DNA of 64,000 nucleotides. It comes from a virus. Location: IMG/VR virus record IMGVR_UViG_3300023278_002893, positions 124,001-188,000 of that record; one strand, given 5' to 3'. Position 1 is the stretch's first letter; each line of letters begins with the position of its first letter. Shown here one piece after another: positions 1-12,800 of the stretch. A program made the translations under genes and the position numbers. A model generated the notes under the pieces. That model searched no databases, was not told where the DNA came from, and was given only the letters and a program-made list of their open reading frames with translations.

Positions 1-3000
1 CGACTCCAGCAAACGAAATTCATGAATAACTATAGAATTGGCATCCTCACCCTGACCTTGTACTGAATCCACCTCTAAAGTCCAGGTATCTGCAGTTATT
101 GGAGGATTCAACGTACCGCTGAAAGTCAACCCGACGAAATCCTCCTCGGTCAGGACAACCTGCTCGACAGAACCAGGGTTAGCTTTGAGGGTAAAAGTAG
201 CGGGCGCGTTAGTACGTAAGCCCGTGCCTACCTGCTTGGCATAGCTCTCGTCCATCTCCCATTCAAATCTGTTTACGGTTTTAGGCTCAGCAAGAGTAAC
301 AGTAAGGGTATCTGTAAATCCGGTAGCTTGCCAGAAAGTCCCATTATCGCCATCCACCATATAAGACGCCTGGTGTTCGGGGACAAAGGTTAGAGACGAT
401 GCCGTAGAACCCCAGGCATGGTTGGTCTCGATGAGTCCCTGTATATTAGCGGAAGACACGGTCTCTTCAAACAACTGAATAGACACAACACGTGTCTGGG
501 GACCACGACCAATACCAAACTGATTGGATTGTCCTACTTCATTGGGCTCATTGAGAACAGACTCATCGGGATAAACACTGTCTTCTACATAAACACGCAT
601 TCCTGAGGTCTCTATGGTATTGATAAAAATATGTGTAAAGCCAATACCCTCATTATAACTATCCACTCCTGTAAAAGACGCCTGATCGATGTCTAACCAG
701 CTGGCATCAAGTGTGGGATCTGATTCTGAATTGGTCAAAGTTTGGATCTTGAAGTCTGTGGGGTAAAATTCTGTGTCGTACCCCAATACAGTAATGGCTT
801 TAATCTCTTTGGTAATCACGTCACCTCTGTACGCGTCATGGAAAACTCTCCAAACATAGTGGGGAAATTCACTGCCCGGTACCACAAGATCAGTCAATGT
901 GTTCTTAGTAAAGACACCCCAATAATCATCTTCGGATATCTCATCGAACTTACCATCCCAAAGGAAGAAGGGGTCACCTATAGTATTGACATCAGAAGAG
1001 TTATGGCTAGCTCCATAATCCACACCCTCCAGCAGACTATAAAGATTGCCTTGAGTATTATTAAAGGTGGAGACATCCTGTAATCCTGCACGGGTAGTAC
1101 TAAACCAATTAGAGTTCTCCGTGAATATCTCTGGTTGGGCCGGAGCAAAATTAACACCAAACAAAGTACCACCCTGCGTGTTAAAGTTATACTGCTTAGG
1201 CTGGGAGGCTAAATCCGACTGCAAGAGATTACTATCACCACGTACGGCCACCCATCTAATTGCGGTAGAGGGAGTAGCAGTACCCCAATCGGAATACTCT
1301 ACATTCTCAGGGCTGCCCACTCCAATAAATGACTTATTGGAATACGTAAAATTGCTATCATCATCTACATCCCAATAGCCTTTATCGTCTGTTGCGGGTT
1401 TAGCTCCCGGTGTCAGTAAGTCTCGTCTAAGTTCGGTGGCTGCGGAAAACGTACTGAGTCTGTAGGGCCTATTTAAATCAAAGCATATTACGGGATAGTC
1501 TGAGTAATTGATGGAGGTGGTGTTTCTGTTGTCCGTAAGCACATCTCCCAAAGGATCCCAAAAATGGTTTGGTCCTTGATGGGGTATGGCTGCCTGAGTT
1601 ATCCGAGGATATATCCTCGCTTGGTATAAAATGGCCTGGGGAAAATTATCTATCTGGTAAGGAGACTTACCCTCCGTGGTGGAGCCCCCAGTACTTCCCT
1701 GGACGTTAAGCTCAAATTCGGCGGCGGCTGAAGATTCAAATCGAATCCAACGGGCAAAGGAAGAAGAACCTGCCCAATCAACTAGGTTGGGATCAGAGAC
1801 GTCATCCCCACTAAATAGCGCTGTGTTGGGCCAAGGGGTCTGATTTAGAGTTTCGGAAATTAATTCAAAAACACGGGAAGCCGTGTCGATATTAAAGTGT
1901 CTTCCCAGATCGACTGCAACATGAATGACACCACCCACTCCCCCACACTCCGCTACGCCGGGAGTATATTCCCTATCAACGGTGTTGTCTACGGGCAGTG
2001 TATTCCTCCCCACCGACTCCAACGCCATGAACATACTTGCCCGAATGCCTGTATTGGATTTAAAATCAGTGTCGATGGTGGAGTTATCTGGACAATCTAA
2101 GGCTGCACTAAATGCGGGATATCCCGAAGGCCCCAAAGGAAACAAAGAACGTTCGAAGGTATCACAGTTCCTGAGATATACAATTCTAATTCCCTCAGTA
2201 GTAACAGGCGTTAGAAATATAAAAGTGTTTATCTTGGACTTAGTACCCCCAAAAGTAGACGTAGCCAGCTGAAGCTGTTGGGGCTCGTCATCCCTTAGAA
2301 GTGCCCTAACCTGACGGACAGTCTTCCAATGGCTGTTCTCATTTACGTCGGGGGGAATACCTCCCAACTCTGCTTGTGTTTTTAGGGCCTCGATATCCCA
2401 ATAACGGGGATAGTGATCTGCAGAAGTACAATCAAGCGTAGAGTCTCTAAAATCAGTATGTGCTATTCTAATACCGCCAATTACTTTCTCACCGCCCCAC
2501 TGCATTCCCAAAATACCAGGATTGGTGGCGGTCATACGGGAAAATGACTGAACCCCACTATTTCTATCCTGATTGAACGCATTAGTAAATCCAAGACTCT
2601 GGGACCCATCGGGGGTATCTATGTCTAATTGACGGGCAGGTTGGTACCAATGACTACTTCCTGTAACAGTAGTTAGCAGTCCAGTATCTACCGGAACATA
2701 CTGAGCGTCAGTAAAATCTTTCACGCCCGTGAGATAACTCTTATACCAGTTGGCGATCGTAACCGCAGGTGCATTAAGAACCGCCCCATACGCATCCATA
2801 TGCCATATCTCTCGTCCAAGCGTGGCGGAAGTATCGGCACCGGTTTTATCCACCTCAATGAGCATTCTTACGAAACGGGTACCAGATTTCAATAGTGTCT
2901 GTCCATTGAAAGTGATGTTACCTGTGCTTGCATCAGCAAGTCCGGTGGACTCCCTGCCCGCAAATATAGAAAGCTGATTGCTCCCATAATCACCCACTAC

Positions 3001-6000
3001 GTGTCCGGGATCTTCCAGGACTCCCGACAAGGTAGGACTACCTAAAAGGCGGAAGCGGGGAGCGCCGCCGGTTCCATAATCCGCATAACGAAAAGACCAC
3101 TCCAAGGTCGCAGCGCCCTGATCCAGACTAGCAGCATACTCAGTGAGATCTGTCGTCTGTGATAAATCAAAAGTAACCTGAGTAAATTGCCCCTCGTGAG
3201 AAGGATCCTCCAGATCGATGTTAAAACCAAAAGAGCGACTACCTCCCTGAATAGCTCCCGAACTATACTCAGAGAAATCAGCGACCCTTGGAATCTGGAA
3301 AGGCAAAGATCCGGAATTAACAACTACAAGATCCCACCCAGTGAGATCTCCCGTCTCAAAGGCACCATTAGTAGCGAGATTACCTGTCTTAAAGGACTCC
3401 GTACCGCTCACTAAACTAATCAAACCATACGCCTGCGCACTCAACGTAACGCTAGACTCCTCCTTCAAAACCTTATCCTCTGTGAAATCGATTCGGGCAG
3501 GAGGGCCAATTTGAGGGCTTTGTATGTCTGCCAAAGAGTTCAACTGATTGAAGTAGAGAAGCTGCCTGGCAGATTCGATATCCTCAGGAACATCTACTAT
3601 TAGATCCGCCTTCTGCCCTAAGGTATTTATCACCTTGAGGGGCACACTGGCTCCTACAGAACCGACCCTAGCATCTGTCAGATGTATCGAATTCTCTATT
3701 CTACCTTCCTCTCCAAAACAAACCTGGTCTTCTTCGAAGCGCACCTTAACATCGCTGATGGATGTTTGGAGAGTGGGTCTGATAATTAAACGGATGAATT
3801 GAGGAGAATTGCCTACCTTAAACTCAGCCTCCTTCTCATTAGCATTTAACAATTCTCCGGATGAGAAAAGCTGTCCATCTTCGGAAAAGAATATCTGAAC
3901 ATTATCCGCCAAGGACTCATCAGATTGAGAAACACCATAGATTTCCATCTCAGAAATCTTAGTACTCCAATGTAGATCACTCTGCCACCTAATGGCAGTA
4001 GTTCGGACAGGATCAAAGACCCATTCAAATCGATTCCACTGCATGTTGGAAAATGCAGACTGCTCTCGAAAATTAATGCCTCCCAGCTCCGCAACACTCT
4101 TAACGTAATCTACACCCTGAACAGGATTGATAGTACCATCCGCAGCAATGACGTCCAACCTGGAAGGATTGGAAAGTAACAAATCCATTCCTATGTCTTT
4201 GAGGGTAGAACCTGGTGGATAGTTTATAATCTTCTGCTGATCTATCTTGACATGTTGGATAGAATCCTCAGGTATAACAGAGAACCCCGACTTAGAACCA
4301 TCCCCACCTTTCCCCCCATCCGAAGGTGCGTAGTCTAACTGCCAGGCACGTTGGTTCTTTTTATCCTTGAAATACATCACAATCTTACCAACAGACTTAC
4401 TAGGACGAGGAGTCTGGCTACTAAAAAAACAATCTATACCCACAGCATCTCTTTCAAAATCATAGGAATCCGGAGACTGATTTACAAACTCGAAGGTCTC
4501 AAAGAATTCCCCATCCCCATTGGTGTAGAAATAGGTAGCGCCGGCAGAGGTGGCTCCCCCCGCACCAGTAGGTCCTGGATCTCCAAATGCAGACACCCCA
4601 TTCTCCGCCAAACGAACACCATCGTTGAGTGCCTGTATATTGAAGCTCTCGTTCTGGCGCTCAACACAAACTCGGGTATCGGGGGCGGGGTTATAGCAGA
4701 TGGTATGGGAACCACTAACATCAGATTGATAAACAGCGGAGGTGGCTATTCCTAGGTTGTATTCTAGATTAGTCTGATCTTCTTCACCAGTAATAAACAA
4801 CTTGTCGATATTCAAACGTCTCTGCAAATCAATATCAATGACTGCTCGATTTTTAGTTTGAAGACCGTGCGCATAAACAGAAATCCCCGTCTCACCCGCA
4901 CCTTCAGGAGAGGGCGGGGTAAATGTACCAACAGCATCTCCAGAAACTTGGTAATATAAAGCATCTGGTTTTAGAGTAGTCCCCGCACCTGCGTGGAGAT
5001 CCGTATTGTAAATTCCGAGGAGATCGCCTCGGCGAACAAAGATTTCGGAAGTAGTCACATCCGCAACGAAAACGGACGGAGCGGGACTCCCCACTAGACC
5101 CCCGTTAGGATCATCTGTAAAGTCCTTCAGACCAATAACCCCCTCGGAGACTAACGTAAGTTTGCCATCCAAAGAGGGTCGAAATATTTTCCACTTACTG
5201 GAACCGCCAGTGTCGGGAGAACCATTCATGAATATACGATCCACCTGACCCTCATCACTGAAGGGATGGTTTAGATCTATAAAAGTGAGTCCTACACCTG
5301 GGAAAAATCCATCCTGTTCAAACTTAGCACCCTGAAGTCCTGTGTTTCTTCCCTCAAAAACAGGCTCCTGGGTGATCTTCTGATTCACTACATCGAAATG
5401 GACGTTACCTCCCTGGACAATATATTGTTGGGGAGCCAAACTAAATGCTGGAAGAGAATCATCATTGTCAAACAGTGCTAGAATCTCTAACGTCAGGGGC
5501 CTATATGCAGACAGGGGGACATAACTAGAAGACGGGTCGGTGCCTGTTCCCGTAGTACCTACAAAAAGTCCAGCCGCTGTTGTGAGCCCCAAAACAAACG
5601 CTGCAGAATTAGAGCCATATTCTATAGTGGCTGAGGAATCAGACGCTCTAGTTCCAGATTCGATTCTAAGAAGTTGAGAATCTGTAAGGAATGCTTCAGC
5701 CCTAGGATATCCCCCGATAGCAACCTTACCTAACTGCAAAGAGATGTCGCGAGCAATGAGGAAAGCCGTAGATTCTTGAGGAGTTAGAGTTATCTGAACA
5801 TCACCGTATCCATCTAAATTAACAATTAGCTTATCGTTGACGTCCTTCTCGATAAGCACGGAACCTAGTATGGGACTACCTCCCTGAACAAAACCAGCAG
5901 ACCCGGCGTCTTCAGAGTCGAAAGAGAATTCGAAAGCGTTAGTTCCTATTTCAAAAAAGCCCAAAAAGAATTCATCATTAAACGCGCCGTCTTCACAGGG

Positions 6001-6459
6001 ATGAAAACGTACTCTAGTAATCTCACCTATCCAATCGAAACTCTCACCCATATTGATCTCGTAAAGATGCCACTTACCATCTGCATTGATGTCGAAGGTG
6101 AGGGATTTAGTCTCATTGAATATTGGATCGGATGAGGTAACCCACGCTATCTTACCAAAAGATGTCGGTGCTGTGCTGAGAGGACTCTGGTCGTATTTCA
6201 TTCGGAAAAAGACACGATCATTTACTAACGCATCGACTGCCGCAAAATCACTAGACGGGCCAATGTATCCACCAGATTCAGATCTCTTTGTACCGAATAG
6301 GAAACCTCCCCACGCACCGATGACATCCAATTCAAAAAAGGTATTCCAGCCTTTCAGGTCTCGGTTTTCATCCCAGACTACCTGATACTGAGTCGAGTCC
6401 GACTTAAGCGGCGCGACCGAATGTCGCACACGTGCTTCGGAGAGAATAGAATATACCAT
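1..6459 (-). CDS. giant tail fibre/adhesin with discoidin-like and CBM-like domains (partial, runs off left edge)
   Basis: The minus-strand frame is open from an ATG at 6459 to the window edge, giving 2153 visible codons; the C-terminus is outside the window. The start overlaps the stop of the upstream zinc-ribbon gene by one base. Visible modules are beta-rich and of the carbohydrate-binding type. Near residue 1040 there is an N-G-A-F-E-T-G-D-L-T-G-W motif typical of CBM-like jelly-roll domains. Near residue 2033 there is a discoidin (F5/8 type C)-like stretch with V-D-G-D-N-G-T-F-W-Q followed by L-A-E-P-K-T-V-N-R-F-E-W. The likely role is a receptor-binding or side fibre of the tail. This is inferred from its size, domain type and position after the tip genes; no catalytic motif was seen. 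Confidence 0.8.
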   Translation of the reverse strand, partial: MVYSILSEARVRHSVAPLKSDSTQYQVVWDENRDLKGWNTFFELDVIGAWGGFLFGTKRSESGGYIGPSSDFAAVDALVNDRVFFRMKYDQSPLSTAPTSFGKIAWVTSSDPIFNETKSLTFDINADGKWHLYEINMGESFDWIGEITRVRFHPCEDGAFNDEFFLGFFEIGTNAFEFSFDSEDAGSAGFVQGGSPILGSVLIEKDVNDKLIVNLDGYGDVQITLTPQESTAFLIARDISLQLGKVAIGGYPRAEAFLTDSQLLRIESGTRASDSSATIEYGSNSAAFVLGLTTAAGLFVGTTGTGTDPSSSYVPLSAYRPLTLEILALFDNDDSLPAFSLAPQQYIVQGGNVHFDVVNQKITQEPVFEGRNTGLQGAKFEQDGFFPGVGLTFIDLNHPFSDEGQVDRIFMNGSPDTGGSSKWKIFRPSLDGKLTLVSEGVIGLKDFTDDPNGGLVGSPAPSVFVADVTTSEIFVRRGDLLGIYNTDLHAGAGTTLKPDALYYQVSGDAVGTFTPPSPEGAGETGISVYAHGLQTKNRAVIDIDLQRRLNIDKLFITGEEDQTNLEYNLGIATSAVYQSDVSGSHTICYNPAPDTRVCVERQNESFNIQALNDGVRLAENGVSAFGDPGPTGAGGATSAGATYFYTNGDGEFFETFEFVNQSPDSYDFERDAVGIDCFFSSQTPRPSKSVGKIVMYFKDKKNQRAWQLDYAPSDGGKGGDGSKSGFSVIPEDSIQHVKIDQQKIINYPPGSTLKDIGMDLLLSNPSRLDVIAADGTINPVQGVDYVKSVAELGGINFREQSAFSNMQWNRFEWVFDPVRTTAIRWQSDLHWSTKISEMEIYGVSQSDESLADNVQIFFSEDGQLFSSGELLNANEKEAEFKVGNSPQFIRLIIRPTLQTSISDVKVRFEEDQVCFGEEGRIENSIHLTDARVGSVGASVPLKVINTLGQKADLIVDVPEDIESARQLLYFNQLNSLADIQSPQIGPPARIDFTEDKVLKEESSVTLSAQAYGLISLVSGTESFKTGNLATNGAFETGDLTGWDLVVVNSGSLPFQIPRVADFSEYSSGAIQGGSRSFGFNIDLEDPSHEGQFTQVTFDLSQTTDLTEYAASLDQGAATLEWSFRYADYGTGGAPRFRLLGSPTLSGVLEDPGHVVGDYGSNQLSIFAGRESTGLADASTGNITFNGQTLLKSGTRFVRMLIEVDKTGADTSATLGREIWHMDAYGAVLNAPAVTIANWYKSYLTGVKDFTDAQYVPVDTGLLTTVTGSSHWYQPARQLDIDTPDGSQSLGFTNAFNQDRNSGVQSFSRMTATNPGILGMQWGGEKVIGGIRIAHTDFRDSTLDCTSADHYPRYWDIEALKTQAELGGIPPDVNENSHWKTVRQVRALLRDDEPQQLQLATSTFGGTKSKINTFIFLTPVTTEGIRIVYLRNCDTFERSLFPLGPSGYPAFSAALDCPDNSTIDTDFKSNTGIRASMFMALESVGRNTLPVDNTVDREYTPGVAECGGVGGVIHVAVDLGRHFNIDTASRVFELISETLNQTPWPNTALFSGDDVSDPNLVDWAGSSSFARWIRFESSAAAEFELNVQGSTGGSTTEGKSPYQIDNFPQAILYQARIYPRITQAAIPHQGPNHFWDPLGDVLTDNRNTTSINYSDYPVICFDLNRPYRLSTFSAATELRRDLLTPGAKPATDDKGYWDVDDDSNFTYSNKSFIGVGSPENVEYSDWGTATPSTAIRWVAVRGDSNLLQSDLASQPKQYNFNTQGGTLFGVNFAPAQPEIFTENSNWFSTTRAGLQDVSTFNNTQGNLYSLLEGVDYGASHNSSDVNTIGDPFFLWDGKFDEISEDDYWGVFTKNTLTDLVVPGSEFPHYVWRVFHDAYRGDVITKEIKAITVLGYDTEFYPTDFKIQTLTNSESDPTLDASWLDIDQASFTGVDSYNEGIGFTHIFINTIETSGMRVYVEDSVYPDESVLNEPNEVGQSNQFGIGRGPQTRVVSIQLFEETVSSANIQGLIETNHAWGSTASSLTFVPEHQASYMVDGDNGTFWQATGFTDTLTVTLAEPKTVNRFEWEMDESYAKQVGTGLRTNAPATFTLKANPGSVEQVVLTEEDFVGLTFSGTLNPPITADTWTLEVDSVQGQGEDANSIVIHEFRLLES

Positions 6460-6833
6460 TATTTTTTCGTATATATCCTGTCTAAACGTTTAGATGTTTG
6501 TTTCCTAAGAGCAGTAGGATCGGGTTCTGAAATGATACGGCCCATCTCATCAAAATCTATATAATCCAACTTGTCAAAATACTCTCTTAGCCTCTCAGAT
6601 TGTTCGCTAAAATGCGCCCTTACTTTTTTCTCTATGTTACGGAAAGTGAGACGCTCAAAAGTACCACACCTATAGCAAGCGTAGACTAGGTAATCCCAGA
6701 CTATAGTAGCTTGATTTATGAAATTATCCTTGTCTCGACGACCATCCTTATGATATTCCCGAATCGTGGCGCCGTGATCGACGTCTAAACTATCCCCACA
6801 CTTATCACACCTTACAAAATCTAAATAAGGCAT
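6459..6833 (-). CDS. small zinc-ribbon protein of unknown function
   Basis: This 124-residue protein has two CxxC knuckles, C9-x2-C12 and C53-x2-C56, which probably bind one zinc. A charged helical C-terminal half (about residues 65-124) follows. It sits between the two giant fibre genes: the upstream one ends 11 nt before its start and the downstream one overlaps its stop by one base, so it is co-transcribed with them. It may be a fibre assembly factor or a small regulator; neither can be shown from sequence. The gene is real by frame, spacing and conserved Cys pairs. The function is unknown. Confidence 0.75.
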   Translation of the reverse strand: MPYLDFVRCDKCGDSLDVDHGATIREYHKDGRRDKDNFINQATIVWDYLVYACYRCGTFERLTFRNIEKKVRAHFSEQSERLREYFDKLDYIDFDEMGRIISEPDPTALRKQTSKRLDRIYTKK

Positions 6834-6844
6834 TGCTCCTCCTA

Positions 6845-9800
6845 TTATGTTAGTAGTGTGTCTGAAGTATATCCAGTCAAGATTAAGTTGCCCGCTTTAT
6901 CCCTTCGCATCCCACTGGCGTTAAGAACCTCAGCCGAGATTGGATCTCCATTTTGGTCGAAAAGCTCCCTCTCCCGCATCTGTCTAACGTCGGGAGTTGC
7001 TTGGGCCGAGGGCAATACGGAAGACGCCCCTCCCTGACCCGAAGAGAAGTCAGACCAAAACCCTGTCGTTTCTATCGGATCAAGGTCGTCGTGTAAATGT
7101 GCATACTTATACTCTACCAATTGGGAATGTCCGCACCCATCGCAGCATTCATTATAATTCTCATTTAGATCATGAAGCCAGGCGTGTCCGGGCGGGTGGA
7201 AGACACTTCTGGACGGCACCTCCCCATAAAGAGACACATCAGTCTCATAGGTGGTAACATCCTCGATGTTATTAACAGTCACTGATACCGTGGTTGTCCA
7301 CGAAGGCAAACTACCTCCCAGAAAAGTTAGCCATCTCTGCTCGTCTAAAGGGGTGAAACTGACAAAGTCAAACCTGTAAGGAGACGACATTAGATTCCTG
7401 GCTTTCCCATATTCCGCAGCTTGTAAATTCTCCAGCGTGGTCACATCCCCTCCTATAGTAGGCTGACCTCCCCCCTGACCGGTAGAAGATTCATTCGTTA
7501 TCTTCGCGGACCACGCATACGCACGGTGCCTATTACCTCCCCGATCGGGGGCGGTGGAGGTGGATCTCCAGTACGCAGTACAGCTATCCATTCCCGCGAG
7601 GTTTTCTTCTGGATTTTTACCGGGCGGAGAAAAACTATTAGTATAATACCTACGCTCAGGTATAAATATAGTCTCCGTTAGAGACGTATTGGATGTAAGA
7701 ATATCAGAAGTAAACTGTATGGAATGAATACCCATGGAAAGTGTATTGCTTCTTCTACCAAAGACAAGATGAAATTCTTGATAAAATTTATCCCAAAACA
7801 CCACATCAGTGAGATTAGGAACGATAGTGATGGAAAACAAAACCTCACCTGCCTGGATGTCGGCAGAATTAAAACTACCGGGGACGGAGGTGTCGATGGA
7901 AACGGTTTCGGACTGGCCAAGGAGTCTTCCACTCCGTGTTGTAACAAAATCACCTGTTCTGGCTGCGGTAGGAATACCATATAGAAAGAATTTGGGAACC
8001 TCCATTCCCTTTCCAGCTAAGAAATGTACGGTAACAGATTTGACAGCGACAAAGGTATCGAATGTCCAATCCAAAGTTATGGTCTCCGACTGTCCTTGGG
8101 ACTCCTTATCTTCACTTACAGGCACCCCACCCAGCAGTTTAGGATCATCATCTTTAAGCGGGCCGGGAACCAAAATACCAATACTATTATCAGATAGAAC
8201 CTTGGCAGCTTCAGTAGGTGACGGCCAGAACGCAGTAACTAAGGTACGATCTAATCGAACAGCTCCTGTCTGTGGTCTTCTCCGGAGCACCCCACCCCCA
8301 TTACTCTTCAAAGCTATATAATCCTGTGCCCTATTTTCCTGACCCGAAAAAATACCATCTATTGCCAAGTTAGAACCAATACCGTGAGGTACCCTACTCC
8401 AGGTGTATTCTATATCGGTGAAAGTGGTAAGTGCGGGGTCTACATTGATCGTTAAAGGTAGAAATGTAGAACTAAGTCTAAAGTGAATCTGCTCCAGGAA
8501 ATAATTACACATACAGCAGGGGTCTGAAAGATCCGTGCGGGTGATGTCTGTGGGAAATGCAGGCCCCATTTCATCACTAACATAAAGAGCCACAAAATCT
8601 CCAGGGGCGAGCGAATCTCCGTGTATAAAAATAGCAGGGAGTTCATTGCCTGACGTATCATCCTTATTACCCTCACAACTACACAGATTGGCCAGTTGAA
8701 GGTTACTGGACGCCCTGGACTCACAGGGCAGGGCATCGTCTCCTAGTACCTGGGAGGTGTCATATACCGTACCGGGCATTAACGCGGGTCCAAATTGTCT
8801 GTTGATAAAATCTATAAGTATCTCACGCGGCGGACCCGTACCTAACCGCATCTCCGCATTCTGCGAGATTGTACCATCTTTATTATACGAAGGCGCTGTA
8901 TATGCCACTACGTACTCACCCTCAGCAGGCCTCAACCTAACTTCCATACGACGGTTATCTAGAAAATAATCGGGCGGTAGAAAAGACATCCCGATCAACG
9001 CATCGGAACCCGACTGAGCTCTCTTAATGGGCTTGTCCTGTTCTCGCCAAGCCCATGAGGTAGTAATTGCCCCCACAGGCACTGGGGCTCCGGGCGCAAT
9101 TCCCTGGGCTTCAGGCTCAATTCCTAACAAAGCATCTGGTAGGAATGTAGGATAATAAGGAACATAAGGATAATCAATTCCGCCGGCAGGCCTATTAGTA
9201 ATCAAAGACGTGTGTGTATAGCGATCACTAGATTCATTAGGAGTATCCTCCGAAAGACCCCCCAACGGACAAGAGGTGGCTACTAGTCGAAGAGTAGCAG
9301 GCTCAAGCGACTCACCAAATAAACCCGCACCCGCGCCCATATCTTCACGTTCTGGAAACACGGGCATCCAACGAAAAGCTACCGATTCGGGACTAGGTGA
9401 ATAATCACCTCTCTTTGTAGCAACCTCACACATGAGCATGTTGCGCCCAAAGTTTCCAAATGGAGGAAATGCCCATCCCATAACATCAAACCAGAAGGTG
9501 TCTACCTCCCCCCTCTTACGAGCATATCCCGAAAAGGAAGCCCCTCCTACCAAAACTGTATTACCATAGGTATATCCAGAAAGACACGCACGAAGGGTGG
9601 GATGAATATCTAGAATACGAGCAGTGACTTCATCATACGCGTGGTGTGTCTCCGACGATTGTTCCGCAAGAGGTCCCTGGACCCCCGCACCTGCCGAGAA
9701 AGTACCCGCACCAAATTCTCCGCTTGTTGCCCCCGAATTTGAGGTCGTTATGTTAATCAATTCAGTAGTGTCTGTCTGAGCCTTACCCATCATTGTCTTA

Positions 9801-12800
9801 TTGTACCGAGGTTTTTCACAGGTAATATATGGATACCACAAAGTTCCACGTTTTAACTGCCAGACCGACTCTGGAGGGTGTGTAAACGCAATATCAACGC
9901 CCGCCAACGATTGGCCCGCTGAGGGGTAAAATGCCTTTTGAGAAACAGGATCACCGGGGTCGGATCCTCCGATATTGCCCACCACTTCAAACTCTTTACG
10001 GGTCTTTGCCAGTCTAAGAACCTCATGATCCCCACAATTGGGAATATTAGTACACGGTCCGCTTCCTACCAAATTTTTAGCCCTGTGTCCCAGGGTCAGG
10101 TCACTGGAGTCTATGGTCGCGCGTAGATCACTTTCCTTACGTCCATTTGATCCCCCCGTAGCTAGGAACAGGTCGGGTATAAGTCCATAAGTGGAACAAG
10201 TACTGCTCCAGGCATAGAAGATCTCCACATTTATACACGCTAGATTATAATAGGTCACCAGAAAACGTACATTTTTCTTACCAATAGGCCTATCTGTAGA
10301 ATCTTTGAATACAAAAACATAATCTTGTTGGTCTTGTGTGATTGCAACGGGGCGATTACCCCCCGCCACCAACCCCGTGTCCGAAAACGTAACATCGTGA
10401 TTGTGCGTTCTAAGACGATCACCATAAAAGTTATTACTAACAACCTCTCCCGCACCTTCCGGCTCGGTGGCCACCTCGCCAGCACCCTCTTTTTTGTGCG
10501 TTTGAGACCTAAGATAAGTATACGTAATAGTTAGAGTATCTTGGCTGGGGTCGGGTCGTCCAAATAAATTCTCATCGCCGGGGGCCGGACCATAAATACC
10601 ATAGTTAGCGGGGAGGCCGACTCCATCTTCGTTTCGATAGAGAAGAACCATATCCTTATCTTCACCACCAATGTTAAGGACAACACTTTCCGGAGCCCAC
10701 GGAGCAACAATACTACCAGTAGCACCGTTGTTTACTAGAACAGGGGAGAGTGCCTGAAACTCACCTCTCTGATTAGGTAAAGGCATAACCCTATTGACTT
10801 CCGGATCTGCTATCTCAGCCATGATAATACCACAATCATTGATCAAATACCAATTATCTATCGTCTCCTCTGCTCGGTATTGCACAACTCTGTAAGATAC
10901 ATTAGTAATAAAAGCAGAAGCATCAGACTCGGTAACGAATGCCGTGTTATCGCCACTTACAGAATCCTCAGGAACTAGGTCACTACCCGCATTTAAAGTG
11001 CTAAATCTAAGATTTCTGTCTTTGAAACGCCAAGCATAATAACCATGATCTATAAAGACAGGCTCCTCTCCCAACACCTGATGCATGGAAGCAACTATTC
11101 TGGCATTTGCGACCTGATTTCGAATCGCTATACCCAACTTAGTATCATTGGTTCCCAAGTCGTTGATCGTAAAATCCCGAGAAGTAAAAGAGTCCTGACC
11201 AACTACTGCGTGAAGCACGCGGTAATCTACCTCCACACTATCAAATATGAAGGTACCAGGTCCTGTAAATATGAATACGAATATCTTGTTTATTTCATTA
11301 TGCACCAGATCTACCTGATTTATAGAATCCCAAAAACCTGTCCTACTAGAAGAAACTTTATCAAATCCTAAAACGGCAGCAGATTGATTGGTTGCTTTCT
11401 CAGATTCTAAATTGATGAATATCTGAAGAAGCTGCTCAGGCGCAATCCCGTTAAAATCGCTGGCTGCTCCAGGAAGACCTACGGCAATTTCAAACAAATC
11501 CTTACTATCGTAAAACTCATGATACCTTGCACGCTCTCTAAGCGCAGTATCATTGACAATATAGATAACCTGCTCGGGGGACGCCGAACCAAATAAAGAA
11601 ATTCTATTGGTGAATTCCGGAGTCCATGCTCTATAAACGAAAGGAGCATTTAGATTGTTAGGAGGATGTGCTATTCTAAGACGGGTATTAGCAGGCACAT
11701 CGAACGAACCAATTTTACTAGCATAAGTGGTACTCCTATCCAAATCCAGAGTCTCAGAACCTGGCTGTATTCTACTGGTAGCCTTCTCAAACGCCAGTGA
11801 CTCAAAGTTGCTTATGGACACTTTCTCCACAAGCATAGTCTCCCAGTTCTCCTCATCTAAGGTGTCTGGATTATCTGGCGGAGCTTCCTCATTAGTAGGC
11901 TCGCGCGCGAACATTGTTTTCGGCCGATATAATATCATATCAGCTACGTCGGGGACACCGCCCGCGTCTACAAAATCTTTCAGGGCCCAAATAAAGGAGG
12001 TAGTAAATCTCTCCCTAAACTCCTCCTCGGGGTCACTGTAGCGCGTCCAATCATCAGAAAAATACCTAAGCTCCTGGATGGCCTCCGCAGTAACCTTCTG
12101 ACCTATCTCCAACTTATCCGTAGTAGCAAATTCCCACGTAGGTCCTGTATAGAATTTACAATCCGAACGCATACCATTACAGGGGAGAGAACCATCAATT
12201 GGGGAGTTCCATGCCTGAGCGGGGTTTCCATCAGTAAATGCTAAATTACATTTGGTAGAGCCCCCGCGTCCTGCGAATCGGAGCGACTGAGACAGGGCGC
12301 GGATCTGGCGGGATTGCCCCGCTGCGGTCTCCGCCGCAGGCTCACCACCGCAATTCACATTAGCCACGTCGAGCTGGTCGGCAACGTCATCCAGAGCGTC
12401 CGCACACGCCGCTGCTGAACTATTTACTGCATCTTGGGTGGTAGCTACGATTAGATCCTGGGCTTCGTCAAAAGCGATTACAGACGCTGCTGTAGCATCC
12501 ACCTTGGCGGTTGCGATTACATTCACTGCCTCGCCGGCAGCCACGGTCCTATCAAATGCTTCTTGTTTCTGCTCGGCGGTAGCGCTGGATGTTCTTATAT
12601 TGTTAAAGTAATCGGCCTCCGCATTGGCATTTTGCTGGGCCTGAAAACCACAATAATTTATAGCGTCCAGCGCGCGTGTGAGTGCCGCGCCTACTCCATT
12701 AGCAATGATTTTGGCCTGAGCATTAACCGTCTCAGAGTTCTCTGTAGATTTGAAAACAACACCCTCTCCGGGCGTTACAAGTCCTGTACGTGGTTCCAAA